The notes beneath the pieces are model-generated. The model was not told the origin of the DNA and made no database searches. It was given only the letters and a program-made list of their open reading frames with translations. A stretch of 64,000 nucleotides of DNA. Origin: BJHL01 sp040378885. Lineage in GTDB: Bacteria; Planctomycetota; Phycisphaerae; Phycisphaerales; UBA1924. A program made the translations under genes and the position numbers. Below, piece by piece: positions 10,001-17,623 of this stretch (the stretch's first letter is position 1; every line of letters starts with the position of its first letter). The stretch spans positions 1 through 64,000 of the forward strand of contig JBKDAN010000029.1 in assembly GCA_046316615.1 (NCBI GenBank), read 5' to 3'.

Positions 10001-10091
10001 CTTGTCCGGCGTCGCACACGAACTGTGTGAACAGTGAACGAGCGTAGAGCGGGCGCAGCGCGGCCCGGCAGCGATGGAAGATGCGATTCAT
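7071..10091 (-). CDS. Large exported FG-GAP/VCBS-repeat protein with LEPR-like N-terminus
   Basis: The product is 1006 aa with AGGGGA just before the ATG. The N-terminus has VEQLETREHLAF (residues 34-45), the planctomycete LEPR-like motif found at the front of very large secreted proteins. Calcium-binding FG-GAP/VCBS loops follow: DLNGDGVADI, DLDGDGDIDML, DFNDDGWTDI and DVTGNGLLDVLG. They suggest an integrin-like beta-propeller over about residues 50-420. The rest is beta-rich and unassigned. It is likely a cell-surface or secreted binding protein. The stop codon is shared with mgtE through a TTAA. No enzyme motif was found. Confidence 0.88.
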   Translation of the reverse strand: MNRIFHRCRAALRPLYARSLFTQFVCDAGQAAPVEQLETREHLAFVSQPTITIDAPLIAAITADLNGDGVADIAGLTATNAARSALTIALATSPTFAPSVTNNDDTANSNESFTPLHAGDLDGDGDIDMLHASGTTWLNDGTGAFTLGPSLGEPITRVGFAVGNFVNGAGDEVFEAVRELSNTAHTVRVLRIENGVWTTLSTATFNLSQLDIDGVGRFDREATTQQVLARTSNASIATTYNSALSIFSVTDTLSVQKRDVSSLPVNLQRPDQLQFTDAYAIDFNDDGWTDIISLVTPPSAPQILPVGAATANSRTVLSIYTNAPNAPQGFFSNAVSQITGTQMARIEAIADVTGNGLLDVLGSATQFRIANGLSVFSDVHFLFAGDRPNSFDSSTYARLASPGSTQDFTTLAIINNNAGPAEIIQRRGDATAVSSITQGGARATALDFSPIVVGDDIIEFRGLGISSLDNTPISSARIVVDSNNSGFFDAFDEEYLTLTLQPDGSTALGTKIVPSAQTVGTKRYFLVASTALGENAVQTVSISTWARNYYPEGFKNININETIWLSNTSLQTVNYRIILRYSDGQRDQVLAWRLLPVSASTQISTSVRGDLSATPVRPNTPYAIEIQSSLPITASLTRSDNFGRSNNTSIAGESFTPQAVATSVLTGISTRTLDFVTFYNPSESPTNVTITAYEGNGRLAGEVVLDGVVNGRRRDGALASELLRDVMNRLGVGELNDITLVVRSDADKPLVVNLSSHDLANRRSAMTLAEPFGISFTYRSVFPALELRDRTQTTLTLANITGQGGVVNLLITAQNGATRTHTVTLQPYRATTIDIRAFAPRNARVVTVEASSSPGLFVPVNPNVPPPIPFVASLDVIDRARRDRSVISPVPADITARFADGQLTTDRQGRRSIATLNVHNPGSEPLTLTVDYIFSSGFRRTSSYTIEPRRPRIIDLSRDARLAAGLPAGGPFGLQIWGSGLFQASFYRADPGQGQWLTTTRPLSAG

Positions 10092-10283
10092 GACGTTCCC
10101 CTGGTGCGCGCGGTCGTGGCGGCGCGAGTGGTGTCACGCTTGGTGACATGGTGTGGGCTGCCGACGGCGGCACCCGACGCGACTCAGTTTACTGAATGTG
10201 GGAGTCCCCGTAAAGAGCAAACGCAAAAAACGTTGGTATTTGGGTGAGACAGTGGTTGTGCCGATGGCGGGATGCGCGGTGGA

Positions 10284-10517
10284 TCAGCGGGCCATGCGGG
10301 TAACGATCTTGCGCACGACGGGTACCACGATGTACGCAGTGGGCCAGGCGACGATGGCGGCGAGGGCCCAGTTCTTGAGCCATTGGTTGATCAGAAAGCC
10401 CAAGCTGTGGTCGAAGCCGACCTTGATGATGGTGAGCGTCAGGGAGATGACGCAGGACATGGCGCCGACCATGAGGGTGATGAAGAGCAGGTGTTGGGAG
10501 CGGGCGGAGAGGGCCAT
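10284..10517 (-). CDS. Small DUF2798-like membrane protein
   Basis: The product is 77 aa, running MALSARSQHLLFITLMVG to KIVTRMAR. Two hydrophobic helices are visible (residues 9-30 and 46-68), separated by a short polar stretch with the family-like phrase FLINQWLKNWALA. The second helix ends in VVPVVRKIV. DUF2798 proteins are two-helix membrane proteins of unknown role. The start was chosen as the first ATG that gives this pattern; a much longer open frame in the same register is not coding-like. The ribosome site is weak. Confidence 0.75.
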   Translation of the reverse strand: MALSARSQHLLFITLMVGAMSCVISLTLTIIKVGFDHSLGFLINQWLKNWALAAIVAWPTAYIVVPVVRKIVTRMAR

Positions 10518-10626
10518 AGGCAAGCAGCGTAGAACCGGCTGGCACGGGCAGCGAACAGTACTGTGGCCTTGGCGTGATGCCGCGCCCGTGGCGCGGTGAC
10601 ATGCGCTGGCTGTGAAGGAGAATGCC

Positions 10627-10959
10627 ATGCAGAAGCGACGGTTGATGATTGGTGTAGCGGCGGCGGCGGGTGCGGTCGTGACGGCGGCTGTCATGAGCGG
10701 CATGACGCAGGACACGCTGCGGCAGAGCAGCCTGAGCAACAGCATCGGGCTGGAGTGCGAGGTGTACTTGGTGGTGCCGCACACGCGCGACGGGTTTGTG
10801 GCGCGGGCGCAGGACGGACTGCGGACGCGTGATGACATTCCGCACAAGATCGAGGGAGTGCTCAGCGGCGTGGGCGAGAAGAGCATCACCATTCGCAAGA
10901 ATGAGAAGGCGTATTGGGTGAATCTTGATTCGGTGGCGGTCGTTGAGTTTGTGAAGTAA
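10627..10959 (+). CDS. Small exported or membrane-anchored protein of unknown function
   Basis: The product is 110 aa. GAAGGAG lies 6 nt before the ATG at 10627. The N-terminus is a signal or anchor segment (MQKRRLMIGVAAAAGAVVTA). The mature part is short and beta-like: ECEVYLVVPHTRDGF, then KIEGVLSGVGEKSITIRKN and KAYWVNLDSVAVVEF. The last part looks like a small barrel such as an SH3/Sm-like fold, but that is a guess. It is divergent from the DUF2798-like gene and convergent with the acetyltransferase at 10993. I do not recognise the family. Confidence 0.75.
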   Translation: MQKRRLMIGVAAAAGAVVTAAVMSGMTQDTLRQSSLSNSIGLECEVYLVVPHTRDGFVARAQDGLRTRDDIPHKIEGVLSGVGEKSITIRKNEKAYWVNLDSVAVVEFVK

Positions 10960-10992
10960 GGGGAAGAGCGAGCAAGGGCGGGTAGAGAGCAG

Positions 10993-11505
10993 TCAGGCGA
11001 GCGCGTGCAGCATTTGGGTGGAACTGGCGTGGAAGCCCAGGCTTGCGAAGAGAGCGCGCGCGGACTGATTGGCGGCGGCGGTGTCGAGGCGGACCTGCGT
11101 GAGTTGCATGGCGCGGAAGCGGGCGATGCACTCGCGGGTGAGGGTCTGGGCGATGCCTTGACGGCGGTAGGCTGGCTGCACCCAGAGGTCGTGGATGAAG
11201 CCGTATCGCTTGGTGAGGTAGATGGGAACTTCGTCGAGTGTTTCGGCGACAAGGAAAGCGACGATGTGCGGCGCGGGGGTGGTGATGGAAGTCTGTTGCT
11301 GTGATTCGGCAACGAGAAAGACGCTGCCGGCGTCGGCGATGCGCTTGGGGAGCCATGTTGCGTAGCGCGACGTGATGTCGGGCACGAAGCTGTAGCGATC
11401 GGGATCCATCGCGGCGTGCATGTCGCAGATGGCTTGGACCATGGGTAGCACGGCGGGGATGTCTTCAAGCGTGGCGGCGCGGATGGTGATGGAGCTCGCC
11501 GTCAT
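10993..11505 (-). CDS. GNAT family N-acetyltransferase
   Basis: The product is 170 aa from the ATG at 11505. It has the GNAT fold: TIRAATLEDIPAVLP at the N-terminus and the acetyl-CoA motif A in HDLWVQPAYRRQGIAQTL (R-R-x-G-I-A), then LDTAAANQSARALFASLGF at the C-terminus. The substrate cannot be told. Its ATG overlaps the TGA of the upstream acetyltransferase (ATGA), so the two are almost certainly translated together. No other start fits this overlap. Confidence 0.9.
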   Translation of the reverse strand: MTASSITIRAATLEDIPAVLPMVQAICDMHAAMDPDRYSFVPDITSRYATWLPKRIADAGSVFLVAESQQQTSITTPAPHIVAFLVAETLDEVPIYLTKRYGFIHDLWVQPAYRRQGIAQTLTRECIARFRAMQLTQVRLDTAAANQSARALFASLGFHASSTQMLHALA

Positions 11506-12149
11506 GAAGCAGTTCCGATTGCGGCGCGTGCGCGTGCGAGGAGCCTGGGTGAGATGGCTGGCCATTCGCTGGGCAAGATGCTGAAGTAGGCGGTGTCGCG
11601 CACTTGGCCTGTGCCATCTGCGAGTTCTTTCACGCGGTGGTTGCGCAGGGTGCCTTCGTAGGTTGCGCCGAGCTTGAGGATGGCGCGTTTGCTGTGTTCG
11701 TTCTTCGCGTTGCACTTGAGGGTGATGCGCAGAGCGCCGCGATTGTCAAACATGCGCGTGAAAGCGTAATCGAGCAGCAGGTGCTTGCTCGCGGGATTGA
11801 TGTGTGTGCCGCGCGCGTGGTGTGCGTACCAGGTGATGCCGATTTCGGCGTGGCGGTGCTGGGGCAGGATGTCGAGAAAGCTGGTACTGCCGGCGAGCGT
11901 GCGTGTGTGGTCGTCGATCACGGCGAAGGACATGTGCGCAGGGCCGAGGAGGTAGTCGCGCAGCCACGTGGTGAAAGCGTCGAGCGTCCAGGCGCGGGGC
12001 TCACTGAGAAAGTAGGTAAAGGTGTCTGGCGGGGTGATGGCGAAGAGGGCGGGTGCGTCGTCGAGTGTGAGTGGGCGGAGCGTGACGCCCGTTCCCGCGA
12101 GCGTGGGTGTTGACGCTTGAAAGCTAGCTTGTAATGATGAGCCACTCAT
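11502..12149 (-). CDS. GNAT family N-acetyltransferase, RimJ/RimL type
   Basis: The product is 215 aa from the ATG at 12149. The pattern is that of RimJ/RimL-like or aminoglycoside-like acetyltransferases: VTLRPLTLDDAPALF near the front, EIGITWYAHHARGTHIN in the middle, and LKCNAKNEHSKRAILKLGA with GTLRNHR near the end. The motif A glycines are weaker than in classic RimL. The family usually acetylates protein N-termini or small amines; the target here is unknown. It is the first gene of a two-gene unit with the GNAT gene at 10993 and is divergent from the cupin gene at 12199. Confidence 0.9.
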   Translation of the reverse strand: MSGSSLQASFQASTPTLAGTGVTLRPLTLDDAPALFAITPPDTFTYFLSEPRAWTLDAFTTWLRDYLLGPAHMSFAVIDDHTRTLAGSTSFLDILPQHRHAEIGITWYAHHARGTHINPASKHLLLDYAFTRMFDNRGALRITLKCNAKNEHSKRAILKLGATYEGTLRNHRVKELADGTGQVRDTAYFSILPSEWPAISPRLLARARAAIGTAS

Positions 12150-12198
12150 GTGCGAACGGTAACGCCGCTGACCGGCATGAGCAAAGTGGAGAAGGGCG

Positions 12199-12678
12199 AT
12201 GAGTGATGTCTCGTGGAGTACGCCTGCAAAGGGCGCGTGTCTGAAGCCTGGTGAAGGCGAGTACATGACGATCGTGACCGACAACGTGCGCGTGCTTGCG
12301 GATGCGAGCACCACCGGTGGGCGGCTGATGATCATGGAATCAAACAGCCCGCCCAACAGCGGTCCGCCGCTGCATCGGCACTCGCACGAGGATGAGTACT
12401 TCTATGTGATCGAGGGCACGCACAAGTTCGTGCGCGATGGCGTGGAGTTTGTGGCACAGCCCGGAGCATTTGTCGCTTGCCCCAAAGGGAGCACGCACAC
12501 GTTCGCGAACGTGGACTCCAAGATGGGCAAGCTACTGGTGATCTGTACGCCTGCGGGCTTGGAGAAGCCGTTTCGTGAAACGGTGGCAGCAGCGAAAGCC
12601 GGGCCGCTGACGCCGGAGATGCTGGGGGCGATTTTCACGAAGCATGCCCTGACGTTTCATGGGCCGCCGATTGGGTGA
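12199..12678 (+). CDS. Cupin domain protein
   Basis: The product is 159 aa with GGAGAAGG before the ATG. One cupin_2 barrel covers most of it. Metal-ligand candidates sit in PPLHRHSHEDEYFYVIEG (motif 1: H, H and E) and in the second motif around GSTHTFANV. The family binds a metal and may act as an enzyme or a sensor; the sequence does not tell which. It is divergent from the acetyltransferase pair, separated by 49 nt, and convergent with sucC. Confidence 0.88.
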   Translation: MSDVSWSTPAKGACLKPGEGEYMTIVTDNVRVLADASTTGGRLMIMESNSPPNSGPPLHRHSHEDEYFYVIEGTHKFVRDGVEFVAQPGAFVACPKGSTHTFANVDSKMGKLLVICTPAGLEKPFRETVAAAKAGPLTPEMLGAIFTKHALTFHGPPIG

Positions 12679-12745
12679 GTGGTGCGGAAATGCAATGTGC
12701 CGAATGAGACTCATACGGCCTGTTGCCGGGACATTGCCCTTGCAA

Positions 12746-13990
12746 TTACTTCACCGCCGCACACACCTTCTTGGCCGCGTCGGTCAGGTCGGCACCTGCT
12801 TGCAGGGTGGGCAATTTGCCTTGGGCGTCTTGCAGCAGCTTGCGGCCCGCTTCGACATTGGTGCCTTCGAGGCGGACGACGAGGGGAATCTTGAAGCCCG
12901 TGCTGCCGTCGGCGTTCTTGTGCTTGGTAGCGGCGTTAATGATGCCCTGAGCGATGACGTCACAACGCATGATGCCGCCGAAGATGTTGACCATCACGCC
13001 CTTCACCTGCGGATCACTCAAGATGATGCCGAAGGCTTCGGTGACGGCTTCTTCGGTCGCGCCGCCGCCCACATCGAGGAAGTTGGCGGGTTCGCCGCCG
13101 TGGTGTTTGATGATGTCCATGGTGGCCATGGCGAGGCCGGCGCCGTTGACGAGGCAGCCGATGTTGCCGTCGAGGGCGACATAAGAGAGGTTGAACTTCT
13201 GGGCCCGCAGTTCGGCGGGGTTGTCCTCGGTGTGGTCGGCCATGTCCTTGAGGTCTTTGTGGCGGGCTTCGATGCCGTTCTCGTCGAAGGAGAACTTGGC
13301 ATCGATGGCGATGACCTGACCATCAGGGAACTGGGCGCTTGGGGGCGTGAGAATGAGGGGGTTGATCTCGGCAAGCGAGCAGTCCTTGGAGACGAACAAC
13401 TTCGCCAAGCCGCTCATGATGGCGGCGGCCTGGTTGACCTGCTTGCCCTTGAAGCCCAGCTTGAAGGCGATGTCGCGAGCCTGGAAGCTCATGAGGCCCA
13501 GCGTGGGGTGCAGGGGCTCTTTAATGATCGCATCAGGGCGATCGTGGGCGACTTGTTCGATTTCAACGCCACCTTCGCGCGAGGCGATGAGCATGTTGCG
13601 GCGCGTGGCGCGATCGACGGTGATGGCGAGGTAGAACTCCTCCTTGCCGCCTCCCGCGCGATCAGCGATATCAACACCAGCAGCGACGAGGAGCTTCTTG
13701 ACCTCAAGCCCTTCGGGCGGAGTCTGGGGGCTCTTCATGCGGTTGGTGAACATGAAGCGAGCGGCTTCGGTCGCTTCTTCAGCGGTCTTGACGAGCTTCA
13801 CGAAACCAGCTTTACCGCGGCCGCCCGCGTGGACCTGCGCCTTGACGACGGCGAGGGGCTTGGCCTGACCAGCGGTCACGGTCTTGAAGGCCTGCGCCGC
13901 ATCTTCGATCGAGGTGATCATTTTGCCCGCGGGGACGGGGATGCCGAAGGAGGCGAGGAGGTCGCGCGCTTGGTATTCGTGGATCTTCAT
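12746..13990 (-). CDS. sucC: Succinyl-CoA ligase [ADP/GDP-forming] beta subunit
   Basis: The product is 414 aa, slightly longer than the usual 386-400. It joins succinate and CoA with ATP or GDP in the TCA cycle, as a complex with SucD. The ATP-grasp N-terminus MKIHEYQARDLLASFGIPVP, the AQVHAGGRGKAGFVK nucleotide-binding loop, and the CoA-ligase region GCLVNGAGLAMATMDI with FLDVGGGA and VNIFGGIMRCD are all present. The ATG at 13990 overlaps the stop of the amidase gene (ATGA). sucD is not next to it, which is unusual; the rest of the window has no sucD. Confidence 0.95.
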   Translation of the reverse strand: MKIHEYQARDLLASFGIPVPAGKMITSIEDAAQAFKTVTAGQAKPLAVVKAQVHAGGRGKAGFVKLVKTAEEATEAARFMFTNRMKSPQTPPEGLEVKKLLVAAGVDIADRAGGGKEEFYLAITVDRATRRNMLIASREGGVEIEQVAHDRPDAIIKEPLHPTLGLMSFQARDIAFKLGFKGKQVNQAAAIMSGLAKLFVSKDCSLAEINPLILTPPSAQFPDGQVIAIDAKFSFDENGIEARHKDLKDMADHTEDNPAELRAQKFNLSYVALDGNIGCLVNGAGLAMATMDIIKHHGGEPANFLDVGGGATEEAVTEAFGIILSDPQVKGVMVNIFGGIMRCDVIAQGIINAATKHKNADGSTGFKIPLVVRLEGTNVEAGRKLLQDAQGKLPTLQAGADLTDAAKKVCAAVK

Positions 13991-15018
13991 GGCGCGTGAG
14001 GATAGCGGCGCAGTTCGCGCTTGGCCCCGCGAATCACGCGGTCCCAATCGAAGGCCGGGCCGGGATCGATCTTGTTGCTTTGGATGTGCCAGTGGGCGAG
14101 CAGGCCCGTGGCGGCGGGCAACTGGTCGTCGGGCAGTTTGGTGGTAATCAGTCCTTGCGCGTCGCGTGGATAGTCGAGCTTGATCTTGGGCAAGGCGGCG
14201 TGCAGGGTTGCGGTGAGCTTGATGAGGGCATCGTACTGCGCGGTGGTCAGGTCAAACTGGGCGAGCTGCTGGCCCTGGATGGTGCCTGTGATGAGTTCGT
14301 CTCGCGCGGGGCGGGCGACGAAGTTGGGTGTGGCCAGGCCGCCGTCACCGACCCAGCCGGGCAGCGTCACGCGCCAGCCGGCGTCGTCTTGCGCGTACCA
14401 CTTGGTGAGTGTTGCGGGCATGATGATGTCGCTGGCGTCGTCGCGTTTAAACGGATACGCGCCGATGTTGGCGATCTCCACGCCCACACTGCGGTCGTTG
14501 CTGGTGGTGGCGTGCCAGGCGCGTTCCTGCACGTCGAGAGTCTGGTAGATCGTGCCGTCGAGGTCGATCATGAAGTGGATACTGAGGCCGCGCTCATCGT
14601 GCAGTGTGCGGAAGCAACTGCGACTAGTGCCGGCTGCGTCGTAATGAATGATGAACTGATCGACCTTGTCGCGCAACATGGCCATGGGCCACGTGCCGCC
14701 GCGTACGCGGGCGATGTCGTCTTCGCTCAGGTCCTTACCGAATCTCAGGCCGAAGCGTTCGGGTTGCTTGAGCTTGCCGGACTTTTGCGTGGCTTCCCAG
14801 TTGGCTTCGGGCCATTTGGCAAAGCGTCGTTCAATGCGATAGGCGTCGTAGCCACCTTCATCGAACCAGAGCTTGACGCGAGCGCCGCCGGTGTGGAAGA
14901 GCTGGCCTGCGATCATGATTTCGTCGCCGCGGCGCGGGTGCGGCGTGCCAGCGCGCGGAGCGGAACAGGCGACGAGCGTGAGGAGGACGAGGGCGAGCAG
15001 TGCGAGGCGCGCGAGCAT
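13987..15018 (-). CDS. Lipoprotein N-acetylmuramoyl-L-alanine amidase (Amidase_2 family)
   Basis: The product is 343 aa. The N-terminus has a lipobox (LLTLVAC, residues 13-19), so it is likely a lipoprotein. The amidase_2/PGRP-like zinc site is visible: VDQFIIHYDAAGT (first His), QERAWHATTSNDRSVGVEI (second His region) and LLAHWHIQSNKIDPGPAFDW near the C-terminus. The enzyme cuts the bond between MurNAc and the peptide stem, so it fits peptidoglycan turnover or recycling. It sits 12 nt after pgeF, a peptidoglycan editing factor, and its stop overlaps sucC. Confidence 0.92.
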   Translation of the reverse strand: MLARLALLALVLLTLVACSAPRAGTPHPRRGDEIMIAGQLFHTGGARVKLWFDEGGYDAYRIERRFAKWPEANWEATQKSGKLKQPERFGLRFGKDLSEDDIARVRGGTWPMAMLRDKVDQFIIHYDAAGTSRSCFRTLHDERGLSIHFMIDLDGTIYQTLDVQERAWHATTSNDRSVGVEIANIGAYPFKRDDASDIIMPATLTKWYAQDDAGWRVTLPGWVGDGGLATPNFVARPARDELITGTIQGQQLAQFDLTTAQYDALIKLTATLHAALPKIKLDYPRDAQGLITTKLPDDQLPAATGLLAHWHIQSNKIDPGPAFDWDRVIRGAKRELRRYPHAP

Positions 15019-15030
15019 GCGAGCAGCGTA

Positions 15031-15810
15031 TCAAGTGGAAGCACGCGGCCCGATGAAGGCGGCCATGCGGCCGCTGCGGATACCGTCGCGGCGGTGACTG
15101 AAGTAGAGATCGCTGCGGGCAAAGGAGCACTCCCCCACCACATCAATGCTGGCGACGCGCGCGGCGTGCAACTGCGAGGTGATAGCAGCGATGACATCGA
15201 CGTGCGGCTTAGGCCAGTCGCTGCGGCGCTGCACGACCGGGGCGTGAGGAAAAGCTACCGCGAATTGCTGCGCGACGTCTTCGCCCACTTCAAAGGCATC
15301 GACGTGGATGCACGGGCCGATGGCGGCACGGATGTTGCGAGCGCCCAGGTCATGCATCGCGGCGATGGCGCTGGGCACAATTTTGGCGATGACACCACGC
15401 CAGCCAGCGTGGACGGCGGCGACGACGCGGCCGGTTTCACACGCAAGCAGCACGGGTCCGCAATCGGCGATGCGGACCATGGCAACGCGCGCGGGGTCGT
15501 CGGTCACGATCGCATCGGCTTTGGTGTCGTCGCGACCGTGATGCGTGGGCTGTCCTGCGCGAAGCACATGCACGTCGCCACCGTGCACTTGGTGCACTTG
15601 CACAACTTCGCGCCCGGCAGCGCCCATGACGTCGAGGGTGAGCGCGATGTTGCGGGCGATGTTCTCGCGCGGGTCGCGGGCGTTGCCAACGAGTTCGCTG
15701 GGGTTCCCGAAGTTGAGCGAATCAAATTGGCCGCGCGACACGCCACCAAGGCGGGTTGAAAATGCGTGCGGCACGCCGGCAAGTCCGTTCGCCGTGTGGA
15801 GGGTGGGCAT
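15031..15810 (-). CDS. pgeF: Peptidoglycan editing factor PgeF (YfiH/laccase-domain family)
   Basis: The product is 259 aa from the ATG at 15810; a GTG at 15846 would add 12 residues. Family motifs are clear: HAFSTRLGGVSRG, VQVHQVHGGDVHV, DAIVTDDP, IADCGPVLL, VAAVHAGWRGV, IGPCIHVDAFEVG and the end FSHRRDGIRSGRMAAFI. The His and Cys residues of the metal site are all present. The family removes wrong L-Ser/Gly from peptidoglycan precursors; some members also show purine-nucleoside activity. It leads an operon with the amidase and sucC. Confidence 0.93.
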   Translation of the reverse strand: MPTLHTANGLAGVPHAFSTRLGGVSRGQFDSLNFGNPSELVGNARDPRENIARNIALTLDVMGAAGREVVQVHQVHGGDVHVLRAGQPTHHGRDDTKADAIVTDDPARVAMVRIADCGPVLLACETGRVVAAVHAGWRGVIAKIVPSAIAAMHDLGARNIRAAIGPCIHVDAFEVGEDVAQQFAVAFPHAPVVQRRSDWPKPHVDVIAAITSQLHAARVASIDVVGECSFARSDLYFSHRRDGIRSGRMAAFIGPRAST

Positions 15811-15869
15811 ACGGAGAAAGGTAAAGGCACACAGGCATTTGAGCACGAAGGCACGCAGTGCGGGGCCAA

Positions 15870-15908
15870 AAAAGAACGCAGGCCCGTCCCCTCACGGCGG
15901 GCCTGCGT
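15870..15908 (-). terminator. Minus-strand Rho-independent terminator upstream of pgeF
   Basis: An 11-bp stem (ACGCAGGCCCG at 15876-15886 with CGGGCCTGCGT at 15898-15908) has an 11-nt loop. Read on the minus strand it is followed by TTCTTTTTTGG; on the plus strand there is no T run. It therefore ends or attenuates a transcript heading into pgeF. Confidence 0.75.
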
Positions 15909-16068
15909 CGGGGGTGCGCTTGGAGAAGCGATCCCGTTAACAGCGATACGTTGCGAGGGGCGGCTGTATTGCAGATATGACGTGATTTTTGGTCATCTCT
16001 GCATGGATGGTGAGGCGTGCGAACAAAAGCCGACTGAATCGGCGGGTGATATCAGCCGATAACCGGGT

Positions 16069-16959
16069 ATGGATCTGCCTGCTGGACATGTGGTGGTCAA
16101 GCCGACGTGCGTCGGGCTGTTTTCGCCGGACTGCGGCGTGGATGCGGCGAGCGCAGGCAACGGGTGCGTGGGAGTGATTGAGCGCGGGGAGGGCGCGGGC
16201 AAGCGCGTTGTTGTTGCGAGTGTGATTGCGTGCGGCACGTGCGAGCGGTGCAAGGCGGGCCTGCCCACCCACTGCTTGAAGCGGCGCGTGCCGGGATGGG
16301 ATGGGTCGAGCGGTGCGATCGCGGCGATGATGGGGAAGGACGAACTGGTGGTGCCCGCGAGTGCGTGTGTGGAAGCGCCGGCGGGGCTGCGCGATGAGCA
16401 TGCGATCTTCGCGAGTGCTTATGCGAGCGTGATGACGATCGCGAGCATGGTGCGCGTGGATCGCAAGCCGTATGTGACGGTGCTGGGCGATGGCGTGATG
16501 GGGCTGCTGGTTGCGCAGCAACTGGCGCGAGCGAGCGCGACGGTGCGGCTGTTGGGACACCACGCGCATCGGTATGGCTTGTGCGAGCGATGGGGCATCA
16601 AGCATCGTGATGCACGCGAGGCGGGGCTGCGGCAGGATCAGGATGTGGTGATTGATTGCACGGGCAAGCCTGCGGGACTGGTGATGGCGAGCAAGCTGGC
16701 ACGGCCGCGCGGGCGCGTGATTGTGAAGACCTCGCCGGTCTGGGCGACGAGCTTTGATGTCGCGATGGGCACGATGCTGGCGAACGAAATAGAACTCACC
16801 AGCGTGTCGGCGGGCTCGCTGGCGAGCGCGGCGGCAGCACTGGTGAGTTCACGCACTGACCTCGAACCGATGCTCACGCTGCGAGGACGCAGCGCGGAGG
16901 TATCACGAATCATGGGGGCGGTGCGAGGGCGTCAGGCATTGTGTGGGGTGGTGGTGTGA
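16069..16959 (+). CDS. MDR superfamily dehydrogenase-like protein lacking catalytic zinc ligands
   Basis: The product is 296 aa, about 45 shorter than usual zinc alcohol/sorbitol dehydrogenases. The structural zinc site is intact (CGTCERCKAGLPTHC), and the Rossmann phrase VLGDGVMGLLVAQQLA and the VIDCTGKPAGL strand are present. In contrast, the catalytic positions are changed: the usual GxCGTDxH reads GLFSPDCG and the usual GHE reads GNG. It may bind NAD(P) without the classic zinc chemistry. An inverted repeat ATCGGC/GCCGAT (16038-16060) sits just before the ATG at 16069; no good Shine-Dalgarno sequence is seen. Confidence 0.85.
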   Translation: MDLPAGHVVVKPTCVGLFSPDCGVDAASAGNGCVGVIERGEGAGKRVVVASVIACGTCERCKAGLPTHCLKRRVPGWDGSSGAIAAMMGKDELVVPASACVEAPAGLRDEHAIFASAYASVMTIASMVRVDRKPYVTVLGDGVMGLLVAQQLARASATVRLLGHHAHRYGLCERWGIKHRDAREAGLRQDQDVVIDCTGKPAGLVMASKLARPRGRVIVKTSPVWATSFDVAMGTMLANEIELTSVSAGSLASAAAALVSSRTDLEPMLTLRGRSAEVSRIMGAVRGRQALCGVVV

Positions 16960-17004
16960 AGCGTGGGTGGTGCATAAAGAAACCTCGAAAAGTGCGGTGT
17001 GTGG

Positions 17005-17436
17005 TCAAGCTGCCTTGCGAACCTTGAGCCAACTGAGCAGACCCGGACGCGGATCCTCACCCGTGCGGAAGTAACGCAGAGCGTCTTCGCGCGTCGCGCT
17101 CATGATGAGCTTTTTGTCCAGGCCCGTCGTGCGCAGGATGTCCGCGGCGTCGGGTGGCATGCCGGCGATGACGAGCTGGCCGCCAAGGTTCTTGCAGCCG
17201 TGGTGGAAGTCGATGAGACTGTTGATCCAGGCGCAGTTGAGCGGCTTGACCATGGTGAGGTCCAGGGCGATGTTGCCTTGTACCTTGCGGGCCAGGTCGT
17301 TGAGCTGGTTGTGCAACTGCGCGAGTTCGCGCTGCGTGAGATCGGACGCTGCGAGGGTGACGAACCCTGCGCCGTGACGGATGCTGAAAGTGAGGACGGT
17401 TTCGCCAGGCAGAGTGGACTGCTCGATTGCCTGCAT
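17005..17436 (-). CDS. STAS-domain protein (anti-sigma factor antagonist-like) without the phospho-Ser
   Basis: The product is 143 aa. AAGGAG lies 8 nt before the ATG at 17436. The STAS order is recognisable: FSIRHGAGFVTLAASDLT, then NIALDLTMVKPLNCAWINSL, then LGGQLVIAGMPPDAADILRTTGLDKKL and EDALRYF at the end. In SpoIIAA-like proteins the strand is followed by DSSG, with one Ser phosphorylated by the anti-sigma kinase. Here the aligned residues are NCAW, so the switch cannot be a Ser/Thr phosphorylation at that place. No kinase, phosphatase or sigma gene is adjacent. Confidence 0.85.
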   Translation of the reverse strand: MQAIEQSTLPGETVLTFSIRHGAGFVTLAASDLTQRELAQLHNQLNDLARKVQGNIALDLTMVKPLNCAWINSLIDFHHGCKNLGGQLVIAGMPPDAADILRTTGLDKKLIMSATREDALRYFRTGEDPRPGLLSWLKVRKAA

Positions 17437-17623
17437 GCAGGTGACTCCTTGCAAGTCGGGTCACGCCGCCCGCGGCCCCGTTGGCCTTGGCGACACGTCC
17501 CACGCATGCAAGAAAGATGAAAAACCTCGCGACGCAATGCCAGCGGAATGCGCAGGCGAAAGCGCGTGGGGGTGGGGTTGGGCCGGTTATGCGGGTGGGT
17601 GTGGCGCTGGCGTGTGGCAGGCC

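Noticed and set aside
13996..15759. A 587-codon plus-strand frame opposite the amidase and pgeF
   Set aside because: Asp/Gly/Val-rich shadow spanning two real minus-strand genes with catalytic motifs.
15937..16605. A 222-codon minus-strand frame as the gene served by the terminator before pgeF
   Set aside because: It is mostly a shadow of the MDR-like gene at 16069; only its last codons lie outside, with no ribosome site or domain.
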